This document shows, in pieces, positions 7,545-15,558 of a stretch of DNA of 64,000 bases. The DNA lies in contig NZ_SPQP01000005.1 of NCBI RefSeq assembly GCF_004571075.1, positions 91,905-155,904 of the forward strand, written 5' to 3'. The stretch comes from Blastococcus sp. TF02A-35 (GTDB taxonomy: Bacteria; Actinomycetota; Actinomycetes; Mycobacteriales; Geodermatophilaceae). Position 1 is the stretch's first letter. Every line of letters starts with the position of its first letter. The translations under genes were made by a program, and so were the position numbers. The notes under the pieces are model-generated. The model saw nothing but the letters and a program-made list of their open reading frames with translations. It was not told the DNA's origin and did not search any database.

Positions 7545-9053
7545 ATGGCGGTGCTGGCTCCCGAGCGGGTGGACGCCGCACCCTCGCTCCGCCGCACCCG
7601 GCCGCCGCGCCCGCGCCGGGAGGTGGTCCCCCCGCTGCCCGCGGACCGCCGGACGTCGTGGGCCATCGCCGCGGTGCTGGGCCTCGTCGCGCTGGCCGTG
7701 CGGCTGTGGGGCATCACCTACCCGAAGGACCTGCTGTTCGACGAGGCGTACTACCCGCCGCAGGCCGACCAGCTGCTGACCTGGGGTCACGAGTACAACC
7801 GCGGCTACTCCTTCATCGTCCACCCGCCGCTGGGCAAGTGGCTGATCGCGGCCGGCGAGCAGCTGTTCGGCTACAACTCGCTCGGCTGGCGGTTCCCCTC
7901 GGCGGTGGCGGGCGCGGTCGCCGTCGTCCTGCTGTTCCGGCTGGGCCGCCGGCTGACCGGCTCGACGCTGGTGGGCCTGTTCGCCGGCGTGCTGCTGCTC
8001 GTCGACGGCTTCCAGTTCACGCTCTCGCGGATCGGCCTGCTCGACATCTTCCTGCAGGTGCTCGTGCTGGCCGCCGTCTCCTGCCTGGTGGTCGACCGCG
8101 ACGTCGTCCGCGCGCGCGTGCGGGCCGCCGCGGAGGTCGGCGCCGGCGGCTTCCGGCTCGGCCCGCGCGGCTGGCGGATCGCGGCGGGCGTGCTGTTCGG
8201 CTGCGCCTGCGCGGTGAAGTGGAGCGGCGTCTGGTTCCTGGCCTTCTTCGCCGTCCTGTCGCTGTTCTGGGACCGCGCGGCGTGGCGGGAGGCCGGGGTG
8301 CCCCGCCCCACGCGGACGGCGGCGCGCCGGGGCCTGCCCGGTGCCCTGTGGGCGCTGGCCGTCGTGCCGGTGCTGGCCTACCTGGCCAGCTTCACCGGCT
8401 GGTTCCTCGGCGAGACCTCGCAGGGCAAGGCGTGGGCCCAGCAGAACCCGGACACGGCGTTCCCGTGGGTCCCCGACTCCCTCCGGTCGCTGTGGCACGA
8501 GCACGCCCAGTGGCTGGAGTTCCACAACGGCCTGTCCAGCCCGCACCCATGGGAGTCCGGCCCCTGGTCCTGGCTGGTGAACGGCCGTCCGATCCTGCTG
8601 TGGAACCCGCAGGGGATCGTCGACGCAGAGGGCGGGCAGGTGGTCCGCTACATCCTCATGGTCGGGACGCCCACGCTCTGGCTGGCCTTCGCCCCGGCGA
8701 TGCTGTGGCTGGCCTGGCGGGTCGCGGCCCGGCGGGACCCGGCGGCGCTGACCCTCGCCGTCGGCATCGCGGCCGGCTGGCTCACCTGGTTCATCAACCT
8801 GGACCGGACGATGTTCATCTTCTACATGGCGCCGGTGCTGCCGTTCTTCGTGCTGGCCGTCGCCCTGGTCCTGCAGGACGTCGTCGGGCCGGCGGGCGCC
8901 TCGTGGCTGCGCCGGCGGGCCGGGCTGGGGGCGGCCTGCCTCTACGTCGCGATCGTCGCGGGCACGTTCGTCTTCTTCTGGCCGGTGCTGACCGGCGAAC
9001 CGCTGTCGAACGCCGAGTGGGTGCAGCGCATGTGGTTCCCGTCCTGGTTCTAG
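7545..9053 (+). CDS. pmt: Dolichyl-phosphate-mannose--protein mannosyltransferase (PMT family)
   Basis: A multi-pass membrane GT39 enzyme that transfers mannose from polyprenyl-phosphate-mannose to Ser/Thr residues of exported proteins. The 502-residue protein has a basic cytosolic leader, then a first helix followed by the extracytoplasmic acidic motif LLFDEAYY (Asp66-Glu67), which holds the catalytic acidic residue in the family. About ten further hydrophobic segments follow, and a large loop with HNGLSSPHPWESGPW, typical of actinobacterial Pmt (Rv1002c type). The ATG at 7545 is supported by a leaderless -10 box. It is divergent from rsmI. Substrates would be secreted lipoproteins and cell-wall proteins. 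Confidence 0.93.
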   Translation: MAVLAPERVDAAPSLRRTRPPRPRREVVPPLPADRRTSWAIAAVLGLVALAVRLWGITYPKDLLFDEAYYPPQADQLLTWGHEYNRGYSFIVHPPLGKWLIAAGEQLFGYNSLGWRFPSAVAGAVAVVLLFRLGRRLTGSTLVGLFAGVLLLVDGFQFTLSRIGLLDIFLQVLVLAAVSCLVVDRDVVRARVRAAAEVGAGGFRLGPRGWRIAAGVLFGCACAVKWSGVWFLAFFAVLSLFWDRAAWREAGVPRPTRTAARRGLPGALWALAVVPVLAYLASFTGWFLGETSQGKAWAQQNPDTAFPWVPDSLRSLWHEHAQWLEFHNGLSSPHPWESGPWSWLVNGRPILLWNPQGIVDAEGGQVVRYILMVGTPTLWLAFAPAMLWLAWRVAARRDPAALTLAVGIAAGWLTWFINLDRTMFIFYMAPVLPFFVLAVALVLQDVVGPAGASWLRRRAGLGAACLYVAIVAGTFVFFWPVLTGEPLSNAEWVQRMWFPSWF

Positions 9054-9068
9054 CGGCCTCCCGCCGCC

Positions 9069-9080
9069 TACGGTGACCGT
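9069..9080 (+). promoter_or_regulatory. Candidate -10 with overlapping palindromic operator upstream of the crotonase gene
   Basis: TACGGT (9069-9074) resembles a -10 box and overlaps the 11-bp palindrome ACGGTGACCGT (9070-9080, central base unpaired). The start codon at 9107 is 26 bases downstream, with a GGGAGG ribosome-binding site. Operator function is inferred from symmetry alone. Confidence 0.35.
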
Positions 9081-9106
9081 CAGGGACCCCGACCGGGAGG
9101 ACGACG

Positions 9107-9895
9107 ATGGCGCCGGAGCGACCGCACGTGCTCACCGAGACCGATGGTGACCTCTGGCGGGTCACCCTCGACCGCCCCGAGACCGGCAACGCGCTGACCC
9201 CCGGGCTCGCCGCGGACCTCGCGGCGGCGCTCGCCGCCCGCCCCGAGCAGACCCGGGCGGTGCTGCTCCTGGCGAACGGGCCCCGGTTCTGCGTGGGCGG
9301 CGACGTGCGCTCCTTCGCCGAGGCGGCGGACCCGGCGGCGCACGTGGGGCAGCTGGCCCACGACTGGCACGAGGTGGTCCGGCGGGTCCTCTACTGCCCG
9401 GTGCCGGTCGTCGCCGGCGTGCAGGGGGCGGTCGCCGGCGCGGCCATCGGTCTCATGGGCGCCTGCGACATCGTCATCTGCGGGCGCACCACGAAGATCC
9501 GCCCCGCGTACGGCGCGCTCGGCTTCTCGCCCGACGGCGGGACCTCCTGGGCGCTGGCCCGCGCCCTGGGCGCTCCCCGCGCCCTGGACCTCATGCTGAC
9601 GAACAAGGCGCTCACCGCCGCGGAGGCGCACCTCACCGGGCTGGTGGCCCGGCTGGTGGAGGACGAGGACCTGCTGGCGGCGACCGAGGCGACGGCGCAC
9701 GCGGTGGCCGCCGGGCCGGTCCGCGCGATGGTCCGGACCCGGGCGCTGGTCCGGCGCGCGGCCACCCGCTCGTTCGAGGAGCAGCTGGACGAGGAGGCCC
9801 GGCTGATCGCCGAGTCGGCCGGGGACCCCGAGGGCCGGGAGGGCGTGCGCGCCTTCGTCGAGAAGCGGCAGCCCGACTTCCGCAACGCCCGCTGA
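9107..9895 (+). CDS. Enoyl-CoA hydratase/isomerase family protein
   Basis: Crotonase-fold enzyme acting on acyl-CoA thioesters, 262 residues, the usual length. The oxyanion-hole segment GPRFCVGGDVRSF is around residues 58-70, and the second conserved block GVQGAVAGAAIGLMGACDIV follows. The loop GFSPDGGTSW has an Asp where hydratases often have Glu, as in PaaG-type enoyl-CoA isomerases, so isomerase activity is as likely as hydration. Start ATG 9107 is preceded by GGGAGG. It is monocistronic: a strong hairpin follows the stop. The physiological pathway (beta-oxidation or aromatic degradation) cannot be told from the context. Confidence 0.85.
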   Translation: MAPERPHVLTETDGDLWRVTLDRPETGNALTPGLAADLAAALAARPEQTRAVLLLANGPRFCVGGDVRSFAEAADPAAHVGQLAHDWHEVVRRVLYCPVPVVAGVQGAVAGAAIGLMGACDIVICGRTTKIRPAYGALGFSPDGGTSWALARALGAPRALDLMLTNKALTAAEAHLTGLVARLVEDEDLLAATEATAHAVAAGPVRAMVRTRALVRRAATRSFEEQLDEEARLIAESAGDPEGREGVRAFVEKRQPDFRNAR

Positions 9896-9912
9896 CGCAC
9901 CGGGCCGGGGAA

Positions 9913-9950
9913 CGTCGAAGGCCGGACCCGTTCGGGCCCGGCCTTCGACG
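9913..9950. terminator. Strong hairpin terminator between the crotonase gene and tRNA-Ala
   Basis: The arms CGTCGAAGGCCGGACCCG (9913-9930) and its near-complement ending at 9950 pair over 18 bp with one mismatch and a minimal loop. The crotonase gene (+) and the tRNA (-) converge here, so it can serve both. Confidence 0.8.
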
Positions 9951-9957
9951 TACGGGG

Positions 9958-10031
9958 TGGAGCTGAGGGGAGTTGAACCCCTGACCCCCTCGATGCGAAC
10001 GAGGTGCGCTACCGGACTGCGCCACAGCCCC
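9958..10031 (-). tRNA. tRNA-Ala (anticodon CGC)
   Basis: Read on the minus strand, a 74-nt cloverleaf: acceptor GGGGCTG pairs with CAGCTCC followed by discriminator A; D arm GCGC...GCGC; anticodon stem CCTCG/CGAGG with loop TTCGCAT giving anticodon CGC (codon GCG, alanine); T arm AGGGG TTCAACT CCCCT. The CCA end is not encoded. It converges with the crotonase gene across a strong hairpin. No integrase or duplicated 3' end, as an integrated element would leave, is visible. Confidence 0.95.
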
Positions 10032-10099
10032 TTCGAGAGATGAGTTTACCGGTCCCGCTCCCCGACGCCACCACCGGGGGCGTCGGGGAGCCGGGGACG

Positions 10100-10804
10100 T
10101 CAGGCGTTGGCCACCCGGGCGGGGCGGTACTCGTCGATGTCGGCGAACCCGATGTCGTCGTCGTCCAGCCCGACGACGGCGCTGTTCTGCCAGCCGGCCG
10201 GCGCGGGGGTGCGTGCCGCCACGACCCGGCCCGGGCGCAGCGTGTGCACCGGGGCCAGCGGGACGCTCGGGTGCGGCAGGACCGGCACCACCGTCTCGTG
10301 CACCTCGACCGGCGGCGCGGTCCGCTGCGCGGGCATCGGGGCCGGCCGGGCCACCGAACGGGTGCGCATCGCCTCGCGGGCGGCGACGCGGGCGGCACGG
10401 CGGGCGGCCATCCGCTCGCGTCGGGCGACCTTCCGCAGGACCAGGACGTAGCCGACGGTCGCCAGGGAGAACACGCCCTGCGCGACCCACAGCCACGGGG
10501 ACAGCAGCAGCGCACCGACCAGCGAGGCCAGCGTCACCAGCACCAGCCCGCCGAGGGCCCGGCGCCGCATCGCGTGCACGTCCACCTTCAGCTCACCGGT
10601 GGTGCGCAGGACCTCGCGGTCGATCTCCACCCGCTCGGTCTCCGCATGCCGCACGGTCTCCACCGACCGTCGCCGCTGCAGGGTCCGACCTGCGTCGGCC
10701 GTCTCCACCCGGCCGCCCTCCGCGTCGCCGCGGGTCACCACCATGGGGACCAGCACGACGAACCAGAGCACGACCAGAGCGGCCAAGAGCACGCCCGATC
10801 CCAT
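10100..10804 (-). CDS. sepX: Divisome protein SepX / GlpR (Glp receptor) family
   Basis: Membrane protein of 234 residues. One N-terminal helix (residues about 4-22), a cytosolic stretch rich in Arg and Glu, a helical hairpin at about 80-125, then a basic region and a C-terminal disordered tail ending in an acidic patch (LDDDDIGFADIDEY). This architecture and its place beside rimJ, the MoeA-like glp and galU match the actinobacterial SepX/GLPR family (Rv0996 position), shown in Streptomyces and Corynebacterium to act in division, in the latter as the receptor for the gephyrin-like Glp. Start ATG 10804 has AGGTGGTG upstream. It has its own promoter region with a palindrome. Confidence 0.8.
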   Translation of the reverse strand: MGSGVLLAALVVLWFVVLVPMVVTRGDAEGGRVETADAGRTLQRRRSVETVRHAETERVEIDREVLRTTGELKVDVHAMRRRALGGLVLVTLASLVGALLLSPWLWVAQGVFSLATVGYVLVLRKVARRERMAARRAARVAAREAMRTRSVARPAPMPAQRTAPPVEVHETVVPVLPHPSVPLAPVHTLRPGRVVAARTPAPAGWQNSAVVGLDDDDIGFADIDEYRPARVANA

Positions 10805-10830
10805 AGGAACACCACCTGTCACATCAGTCA

Positions 10831-10847
10831 CTCGCCAGGCGAGGCTA
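10831..10847 (-). promoter_or_regulatory. sepX promoter with palindrome
   Basis: On the minus strand TAGCCT (10842-10847) resembles a -10 box about 40 bases before the sepX ATG. The perfect palindrome CTCGCCAGGCGAG (10831-10843, 6+1+6) overlaps the -10 and the predicted start site, a position suited to a repressor. The binding factor is unknown. Confidence 0.4.
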
Positions 10848-10982
10848 AGCAGGGACGGGGGTGCGATCCGGGAGGCGCGCGGGCGTGTCGCGGAGAGTTG
10901 TGGGACCCGTGTGACGGGAGACGGCGTGTCGACCGGGGACGCCCCGCCGGCCGGCACCGTGCGTGCTATGCCGCCGGGTCGA

Positions 10983-11615
10983 TCAGTCGCCGGGTCGACC
11001 TGGCGACATCTGCCGCCAGCGGGCCAGCGCACCGCCGGGCAGGTCCTCGGCCAGCAGCGCGTAGGCGAGGTGGTCGCGCCAGTCGCCGTCGATGTCCAGG
11101 TAGCGGCGCAGCAGGCCCTCGTGACGGAACCCGAGGCGTTCCACCAGCCGCCGGCTCCTCGCGTTCTCGGGCCGGATGTCGGCCTGCAGCCGGTGCAGGC
11201 CGGCCGGCCCGAAGGCGTGGTCGCAGACCAGCGCGACGGCGAGGGAGGCGACGCCGCGGCCGGCCACCGCGCGGTCGACCCAGTAGCCGAGGGACCCGCT
11301 GAGCAGCGCACCGCGGACGATGTTGTCGACGGTGACCTGGCCGGCCAGCCGCCCGTCCACCCGGACGGCGAACGGCAGCGACGTGCCGAGGCGGGCGCGC
11401 CGGGAGACCGTCCGCCGCATGGCCCGGTAGGCCGCCGGGCTGTGCCGGGGCATCCAGGGCGCCGTGGCCGTCGGCTCCCACGGGCTGAGCCAGCTCTCGT
11501 TGGCCACGCGCAGCCGGCTCCACTCGGCGGCGTCGCGCCGCCGGAGCGGGTGCAGCTCCACCGGGCCCCAGGCCAGCCGGGCCGGCCAGCCGGGGTGCAG
11601 CAGCGGATCTGTCAC
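10983..11615 (-). CDS. rimJ: GNAT-family N-acetyltransferase, RimJ/RimL type
   Basis: Acetyl-CoA-dependent N-terminal acetyltransferase of 210 residues. The family features are seen in order: VELHPLRRRDAAEWSRLR at the N-terminus, AVRVDGRLAGQVTVDNI, the GYWVDRAVAGRGVASLAV acetyl-CoA pocket (Q/RxxGxG/A-type), and the C-terminal NARSRRLVERLGFRHEG block. The name follows ribosomal-protein acetyltransferases, but the true substrate of this actinobacterial group is not established. It lies in the conserved galU-glp-rimJ-sepX order (Rv0993-Rv0996), 13 bases after glp, so the two are likely cotranscribed. Confidence 0.88.
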   Translation of the reverse strand: MTDPLLHPGWPARLAWGPVELHPLRRRDAAEWSRLRVANESWLSPWEPTATAPWMPRHSPAAYRAMRRTVSRRARLGTSLPFAVRVDGRLAGQVTVDNIVRGALLSGSLGYWVDRAVAGRGVASLAVALVCDHAFGPAGLHRLQADIRPENARSRRLVERLGFRHEGLLRRYLDIDGDWRDHLAYALLAEDLPGGALARWRQMSPGRPGD

Positions 11616-11628
11616 GGGGACGGCGGGC

Positions 11629-13065
11629 TCAGCCGCCGAGGAGCAGCGGCATGACGGTGACCAGACCGCCGGCGGCCACCTCGGTGACGTCCTCGTCGAT
11701 GACGATGAGGCAGTTCGCCCGCGCCATCCGCGCCAGCAGGGCGTCGGTCGCGTCGCCGACCGGCTCGACGACGTAGCCGCCGTCCGGGTGCCGCATGACC
11801 GTGCCGTGCAGGTACTGGCGGTAGCCCAGCGGGGAGAGCAGCTGCTGGCCGGAGATAGCCTGGACGGTGCGACGGAACAGCTGCCGCTTGCCCAGCATCA
11901 GCCGGATGGCAGGCCGGACGAACACCTCGAAGGCCACGAGCGCGGCGACCGGCTCGCCGGGCACGACGATGACCGGGACGTCCTCCCGGCCGAGCCGGCC
12001 GAACCCCTGCGCGGGGCCGGGGTGCATGGCGACCTGCCGGAACCGCATCTCCCCCAGCTGGGCCAGCGCCTCCTGCACCATGTCCATCCCCCCGCCGGAG
12101 ACCGTGCCCGAGATCAGCACCAGGTCGCTGCGGAGCAGCTGGCTCTCCAGCACCTCGCTGAGCCGGCGCTGGTCGGCGGGCAGGATGCCGGAGCGGTAGG
12201 CGTCGGCGCCGGCGTCCCGGGCCGCGGCGGCCAGCGCGTAGCTGTTGACGTCGACCACCTGTCCCGGCGCCGGGACGGCGGTGACGTCGACGAGCTCGCT
12301 GCCGGCGCTGAGCACCGCGACCCGCGGCCGCGGGCGCACGAGCACGCGCTCGCGCCCGACGGCGGCGAGCAGGCTGATCTGGGCCGGGCCGATGGGGGTG
12401 CCCACGTGGACGGCGGGGTCCCCGGGGGCGACGTCGTCACCGGCCCGGCGGACGTAGCTGCCCGCGGGCGGGCCGGCCTGGACGGCGACCCGCGCGGCCC
12501 CCCGGTCGGTCCAGACGCCGGGCACGACGACGTCGGCGCCGGCCGGCAGCATCGCCCCGGCGGTCACCTTGAGCGCGAGCCCGGGCCCGATGGCGGTCGG
12601 GGCGCTGGCCCCCGCGACGCTCTCCCCCACCACGGCGAGCTCGACCGGCTGGCGGACGCTGGCGGTCACGACGTCCTCGGCGCGGGCGGCGTAGCCCTCC
12701 AGCGCCGCCTGGTCGAAGGACGGCAGCGCTCGCTGGCTGACGACGTCCTCCGCGCAGAGCAGCCCCTGGGCGTCGAGCACCGCGAGCTCGATGGGGTCCG
12801 GCTGCGGCACCGCCGCGAGGATCTCGTCGAGGTGCCGCTCGACGGTGCGCACGAGCGGCGAGGCGTCGGAGCGGCCGTCGGCCGGCAGCGGCACCGGGCC
12901 GGTCAGCGCGGGCTTGGGCGGGACGGGGCCGGTGCGCCGGACGGCGACCGGACCGGTGGGACGCGGTGGCGCCACGGGCATGTCGACCTGGGCGGTGTCC
13001 CGGTACCCCCGGGTCCCACCGCCTCCGTTGCTGCCGCCGTCGCTCTGCCCGGACATCCTCACCAC
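11629..13065 (-). CDS. glp: MoeA-like gephyrin-like protein (Glp)
   Basis: A 478-residue MoeA homologue. After a Gly/Pro-rich, low-complexity leader of about 85 residues it shows the MoeA core: VERHLDEILAAV, AVLDAQGLLCAEDVVSQRALPSFDQAALEGYA, the central SGTVSGGGMDMVQEAL molybdopterin-binding-type block, and the C-terminal domain IV. MoeA normally inserts molybdate into molybdopterin; however, the copy next to sepX/glpR and galU in Actinobacteria has been shown in Corynebacterium to act in cell division as Glp. No other Mo-cofactor gene is present here, which favours the division role. The GTG at 13065 is preceded by AGGA at good spacing; ATG 13056 is an alternative. Confidence 0.85.
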   Translation of the reverse strand: MVRMSGQSDGGSNGGGGTRGYRDTAQVDMPVAPPRPTGPVAVRRTGPVPPKPALTGPVPLPADGRSDASPLVRTVERHLDEILAAVPQPDPIELAVLDAQGLLCAEDVVSQRALPSFDQAALEGYAARAEDVVTASVRQPVELAVVGESVAGASAPTAIGPGLALKVTAGAMLPAGADVVVPGVWTDRGAARVAVQAGPPAGSYVRRAGDDVAPGDPAVHVGTPIGPAQISLLAAVGRERVLVRPRPRVAVLSAGSELVDVTAVPAPGQVVDVNSYALAAAARDAGADAYRSGILPADQRRLSEVLESQLLRSDLVLISGTVSGGGMDMVQEALAQLGEMRFRQVAMHPGPAQGFGRLGREDVPVIVVPGEPVAALVAFEVFVRPAIRLMLGKRQLFRRTVQAISGQQLLSPLGYRQYLHGTVMRHPDGGYVVEPVGDATDALLARMARANCLIVIDEDVTEVAAGGLVTVMPLLLGG

Positions 13066-13109
13066 CGTCGTCCTGCCGTGCCGTGGTCCGGCGCCGGCTC
13101 GCGCGGCGA

Positions 13110-13134
13110 CGGGACCGGAGGACGTCCGGTCCCG
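13110..13134. terminator. Hairpin between galU and glp
   Basis: CGGGACCGGA (13110-13119) pairs perfectly with TCCGGTCCCG (13125-13134) over a 5-nt loop, 35 bases after the galU stop and 45 before glp. It probably ends or attenuates galU transcription before the glp-rimJ unit. Confidence 0.55.
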
Positions 13135-13168
13135 TGCCGCGGTCCGATCGTGCCCCGAAGGGCGCCGG

Positions 13169-14089
13169 TCAGGACGACGACGCGCCCTCGGCGGGCAGCT
13201 CGGTGACGAAGTCGCGCAGCCAGCCGCGCAGCGCGGGGCCCAGGTCGTCGCGCTCGGCGGCGAGGCGGATGACGGCCTTGAGGTAGTCCAGCTTGTCGCC
13301 GGTGTCGTAGCGGCGGCCGCCGAACACCACGCCGTGCACGGGCTCGCCGCGCTCGACGAGGGTGGCCAGCGCGTCGGTCAGCTGGATCTCGTTGCCCCGG
13401 CCGGGCGCGGTCTCCCGGAGCACGTCGAAGACCTCCGGCGCCAGGACGTAGCGGCCGATGATGGCCAGGCTGCTGGGGGCCTCCTCCACCGGGGGCTTCT
13501 CCACCAGCCCGGTGATGGTGACGACGTCGCTGCCGGCCGAGGCCGGGTCGACCGCCACCGCGCCGTACTTGTCGATGTTCTCCATGCCGACGTCGAGCAG
13601 CGCGATCACCGAGCCGCCGTGCTCGGCCTGGACGGCGAGCATCTGCTCGAGCAGGTGGTCACGGGCGTCGATGAGGTCGTCGCCGAGGAGGACGGCGAAC
13701 GGCTCGTCGCCGACGAAGGCCGCGGCCTGCAGCACCGCGTGGCCCAGCCCGCGAGCCTCGCCCTGCCGGACGAAGTGCACCTGGGCGACGTCCGTGGACT
13801 CCGCGACGGCGGCCAGCCGGCCGGCGTCGCCCTTCTTCTCCAGCGCCGCCTCGAGCTCGGGGGTGCGGTCGAAGAAGTCCTCGATGGCGGCCTTCCCGCG
13901 GCCGGTGACCATGAGCACCTCGCCCAGCCCCGCGCGCGCGGCCTCCTCGACGATGTACTGCAGCGCCGGGCGGTCGACGACCGGCAGCAGCTCCTTGGGC
14001 ACGGCCTTGGTCGCCGGGAGGAACCGGGTTCCCATGCCCGCGACGGGGATGACTGCCTTCCGGGCCGGGCGGGCGGTGGGGTTCGACAT
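13169..14089 (-). CDS. galU: UTP--glucose-1-phosphate uridylyltransferase
   Basis: Makes UDP-glucose from UTP and glucose-1-phosphate for envelope polysaccharide and trehalose synthesis. The 306-residue protein has the nucleotidyltransferase signature AVIPVAGMGTRFLPATKA with PKELLPVVDRPALQYIVEEA at residues 12-48, the GLGHAVLQAA and PFAVLLGDDLID motifs, and the VEKPP segment, all typical of GalU. A leaderless -10 box (TAGGCT, 6 nt before ATG 14089) supports the start. It is the first gene of the conserved galU-glp-rimJ-sepX order. In mycobacteria a 5-formyltetrahydrofolate cyclo-ligase gene lies on its other side; here an accessory transport module replaces it. Confidence 0.96.
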   Translation of the reverse strand: MSNPTARPARKAVIPVAGMGTRFLPATKAVPKELLPVVDRPALQYIVEEAARAGLGEVLMVTGRGKAAIEDFFDRTPELEAALEKKGDAGRLAAVAESTDVAQVHFVRQGEARGLGHAVLQAAAFVGDEPFAVLLGDDLIDARDHLLEQMLAVQAEHGGSVIALLDVGMENIDKYGAVAVDPASAGSDVVTITGLVEKPPVEEAPSSLAIIGRYVLAPEVFDVLRETAPGRGNEIQLTDALATLVERGEPVHGVVFGGRRYDTGDKLDYLKAVIRLAAERDDLGPALRGWLRDFVTELPAEGASSS

Positions 14090-14095
14090 GCGGGC

Positions 14096-14101
14096 AGCCT
14101 A
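14096..14101 (-). promoter_or_regulatory. -10 element of galU (leaderless type)
   Basis: TAGGCT on the minus strand, six bases before the galU ATG. No ribosome-binding site is visible in the six-base gap. Confidence 0.55.
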
Positions 14102-14202
14102 GCCACACCGGCCCGGTGAGCAGCACGAGCGCTGGCAGGCGCTACCCACCGGTCACTGACACAGTGGGCTGATCCTCACCCCCGACGAAGTGGGAGGGAT
14201 CC

Positions 14203-15540
14203 GTGTCCCCCGAGATCGTCACCATCCTCGCGCTGGTCGTGATCTTCGCGATCGCCACCGTCCTGCCGATCAACATGGGGGCGCTGGCGTTCGTCGCCGC
14301 CTTCGTCGTCGGCACCCTGTCGGTCGGGCTGACCACCGACGACATCCTCGGCGGCTTCCCGGCCGGGCTGGTGCTCACGCTGATCGGCGTCACGTACCTG
14401 TTCGCGATCGCGCAGAACAACGGGACCGTCGACCTGCTGGTCCGCGGAGCCGTCCGGCTCGTGGGCGGCCACGTGGCGGCCATCCCGTGGGTCATGTTCT
14501 TCGTGACCGCGCTGCTCACCGCCATCGGCGCCCTCTCCCCCGCGGCGGTCGCGATCATCGCCCCGATCGCGCTGACCTTCGCCGCGCGGCACGGGATCAG
14601 CCCGCTGCTGATGGGCATGATGGTCATCCACGGCGCCCAGGGCGGTGGGTTCTCCCCGCTGAGCGTCTACGGGGTCACGGTGAACGACATCGTGGACGAG
14701 GAGGGGCTCCCCGGCAGCCCGCTGACGGTCTTCCTCGGCAGCCTCGGGTTCAACATCGCGATCGCCCTCGTCCTCTTCCTCCTGCTGGGCGGGCGGTCGC
14801 TGCTCGGGCGCAAGGTCGCCGCCGAGCCGGTCCCGCACTCCGAGCACGCGCACGGCACCCTCGTCCGGGGGCACGGCGCCGCTCCGGGGCCCGCGGTCGG
14901 TGGGGACGACGACGAGCACGTGCACCCCGACGTCCCCCAGCCGGTGCGCTTCGAGCAGGTCCTGACCCTCGTCGGGCTGGTCGTCGTCGCCGTGCTCGCC
15001 CTGGCCTTCGACCTCGACATCGGCTTCGTGTCCATCACCGTCGCGGTGGTCCTCGCGCTGTTCTCCGCGCAGCAGCACAAGGGAGCGGTCACCCAGATCA
15101 GCTGGAGCACGATCCTGCTGATCGCCGGTGTGCTGACCTTCGTCTCCGTGCTGCAGGAGGCCGGCACGATCGACTACGTCGGCGACGCCGTCATCGGCCT
15201 CGGCGCACCGCTGCTCATCGCGCTGCTGCTGGCCTACATCGGCGGGGTGGTGTCGGCGTTCGCGTCCTCGACCGCGATCATCGGCGTCGCCATCTCGCTG
15301 GCGGTCCCGTTCCTGCTCGCCGGGGAGATCGGCGCCGTGGGGGTCGTGGTCGCCCTGTCCGTGGCCTCGACGATCGTGGACGTCAGCCCGTTCTCCACGA
15401 ACGGCGCCCTGGTCCTGGCCAACGCGCAGGACGTGGACAAGGACCGCTTCTACAAGCAGATCCTGGCCTACGCCGGGATCGTCGTGGCCGTCGGACCGCT
15501 GCTCGCGTGGCTGGTGTTCGTCGTCCCCGGCTGGCTCTAG
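14203..15540 (+). CDS. MatC-type dicarboxylate (malonate-like) carrier, ion transporter superfamily
   Basis: A 445-residue inner-membrane carrier with about 11-12 hydrophobic segments and a hydrophilic His/Asp-rich loop around residues 205-245. The N-terminal half has the MatC-like block VTYLFAIAQNNGTVDLLVR, IGALSPAAVAIIAPIAL and GAQGGGFSPLSVYG; a second similar half ends with DVSPFSTNGAL, so the two-repeat, hairpin-containing design of the ion transporter superfamily is visible. MatC homologues import malonate or other C3-C4 dicarboxylates. Start GTG 14203 has GGGAGGG at five-base spacing. It is 18 bases before a CoA-transferase gene and a carboxyltransferase gene, consistent with uptake, CoA activation and metabolism of a carboxylic acid. 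Confidence 0.8.
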   Translation: MSPEIVTILALVVIFAIATVLPINMGALAFVAAFVVGTLSVGLTTDDILGGFPAGLVLTLIGVTYLFAIAQNNGTVDLLVRGAVRLVGGHVAAIPWVMFFVTALLTAIGALSPAAVAIIAPIALTFAARHGISPLLMGMMVIHGAQGGGFSPLSVYGVTVNDIVDEEGLPGSPLTVFLGSLGFNIAIALVLFLLLGGRSLLGRKVAAEPVPHSEHAHGTLVRGHGAAPGPAVGGDDDEHVHPDVPQPVRFEQVLTLVGLVVVAVLALAFDLDIGFVSITVAVVLALFSAQQHKGAVTQISWSTILLIAGVLTFVSVLQEAGTIDYVGDAVIGLGAPLLIALLLAYIGGVVSAFASSTAIIGVAISLAVPFLLAGEIGAVGVVVALSVASTIVDVSPFSTNGALVLANAQDVDKDRFYKQILAYAGIVVAVGPLLAWLVFVVPGWL

Positions 15541-15558
15541 ACCGATCGGAGTGCCGAC

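Noticed and set aside
9958..10031. tRNA-Ala or tRNA-Arg as attachment site of an integrated element
   Set aside because: No integrase, no duplicated tRNA 3' end and no flanking mobile genes were seen at either tRNA.
11629..13065. Molybdenum-cofactor biosynthesis cluster
   Set aside because: Only one MoeA-like gene is present; its conserved neighbours (sepX, rimJ, galU) support the division-linked Glp role.
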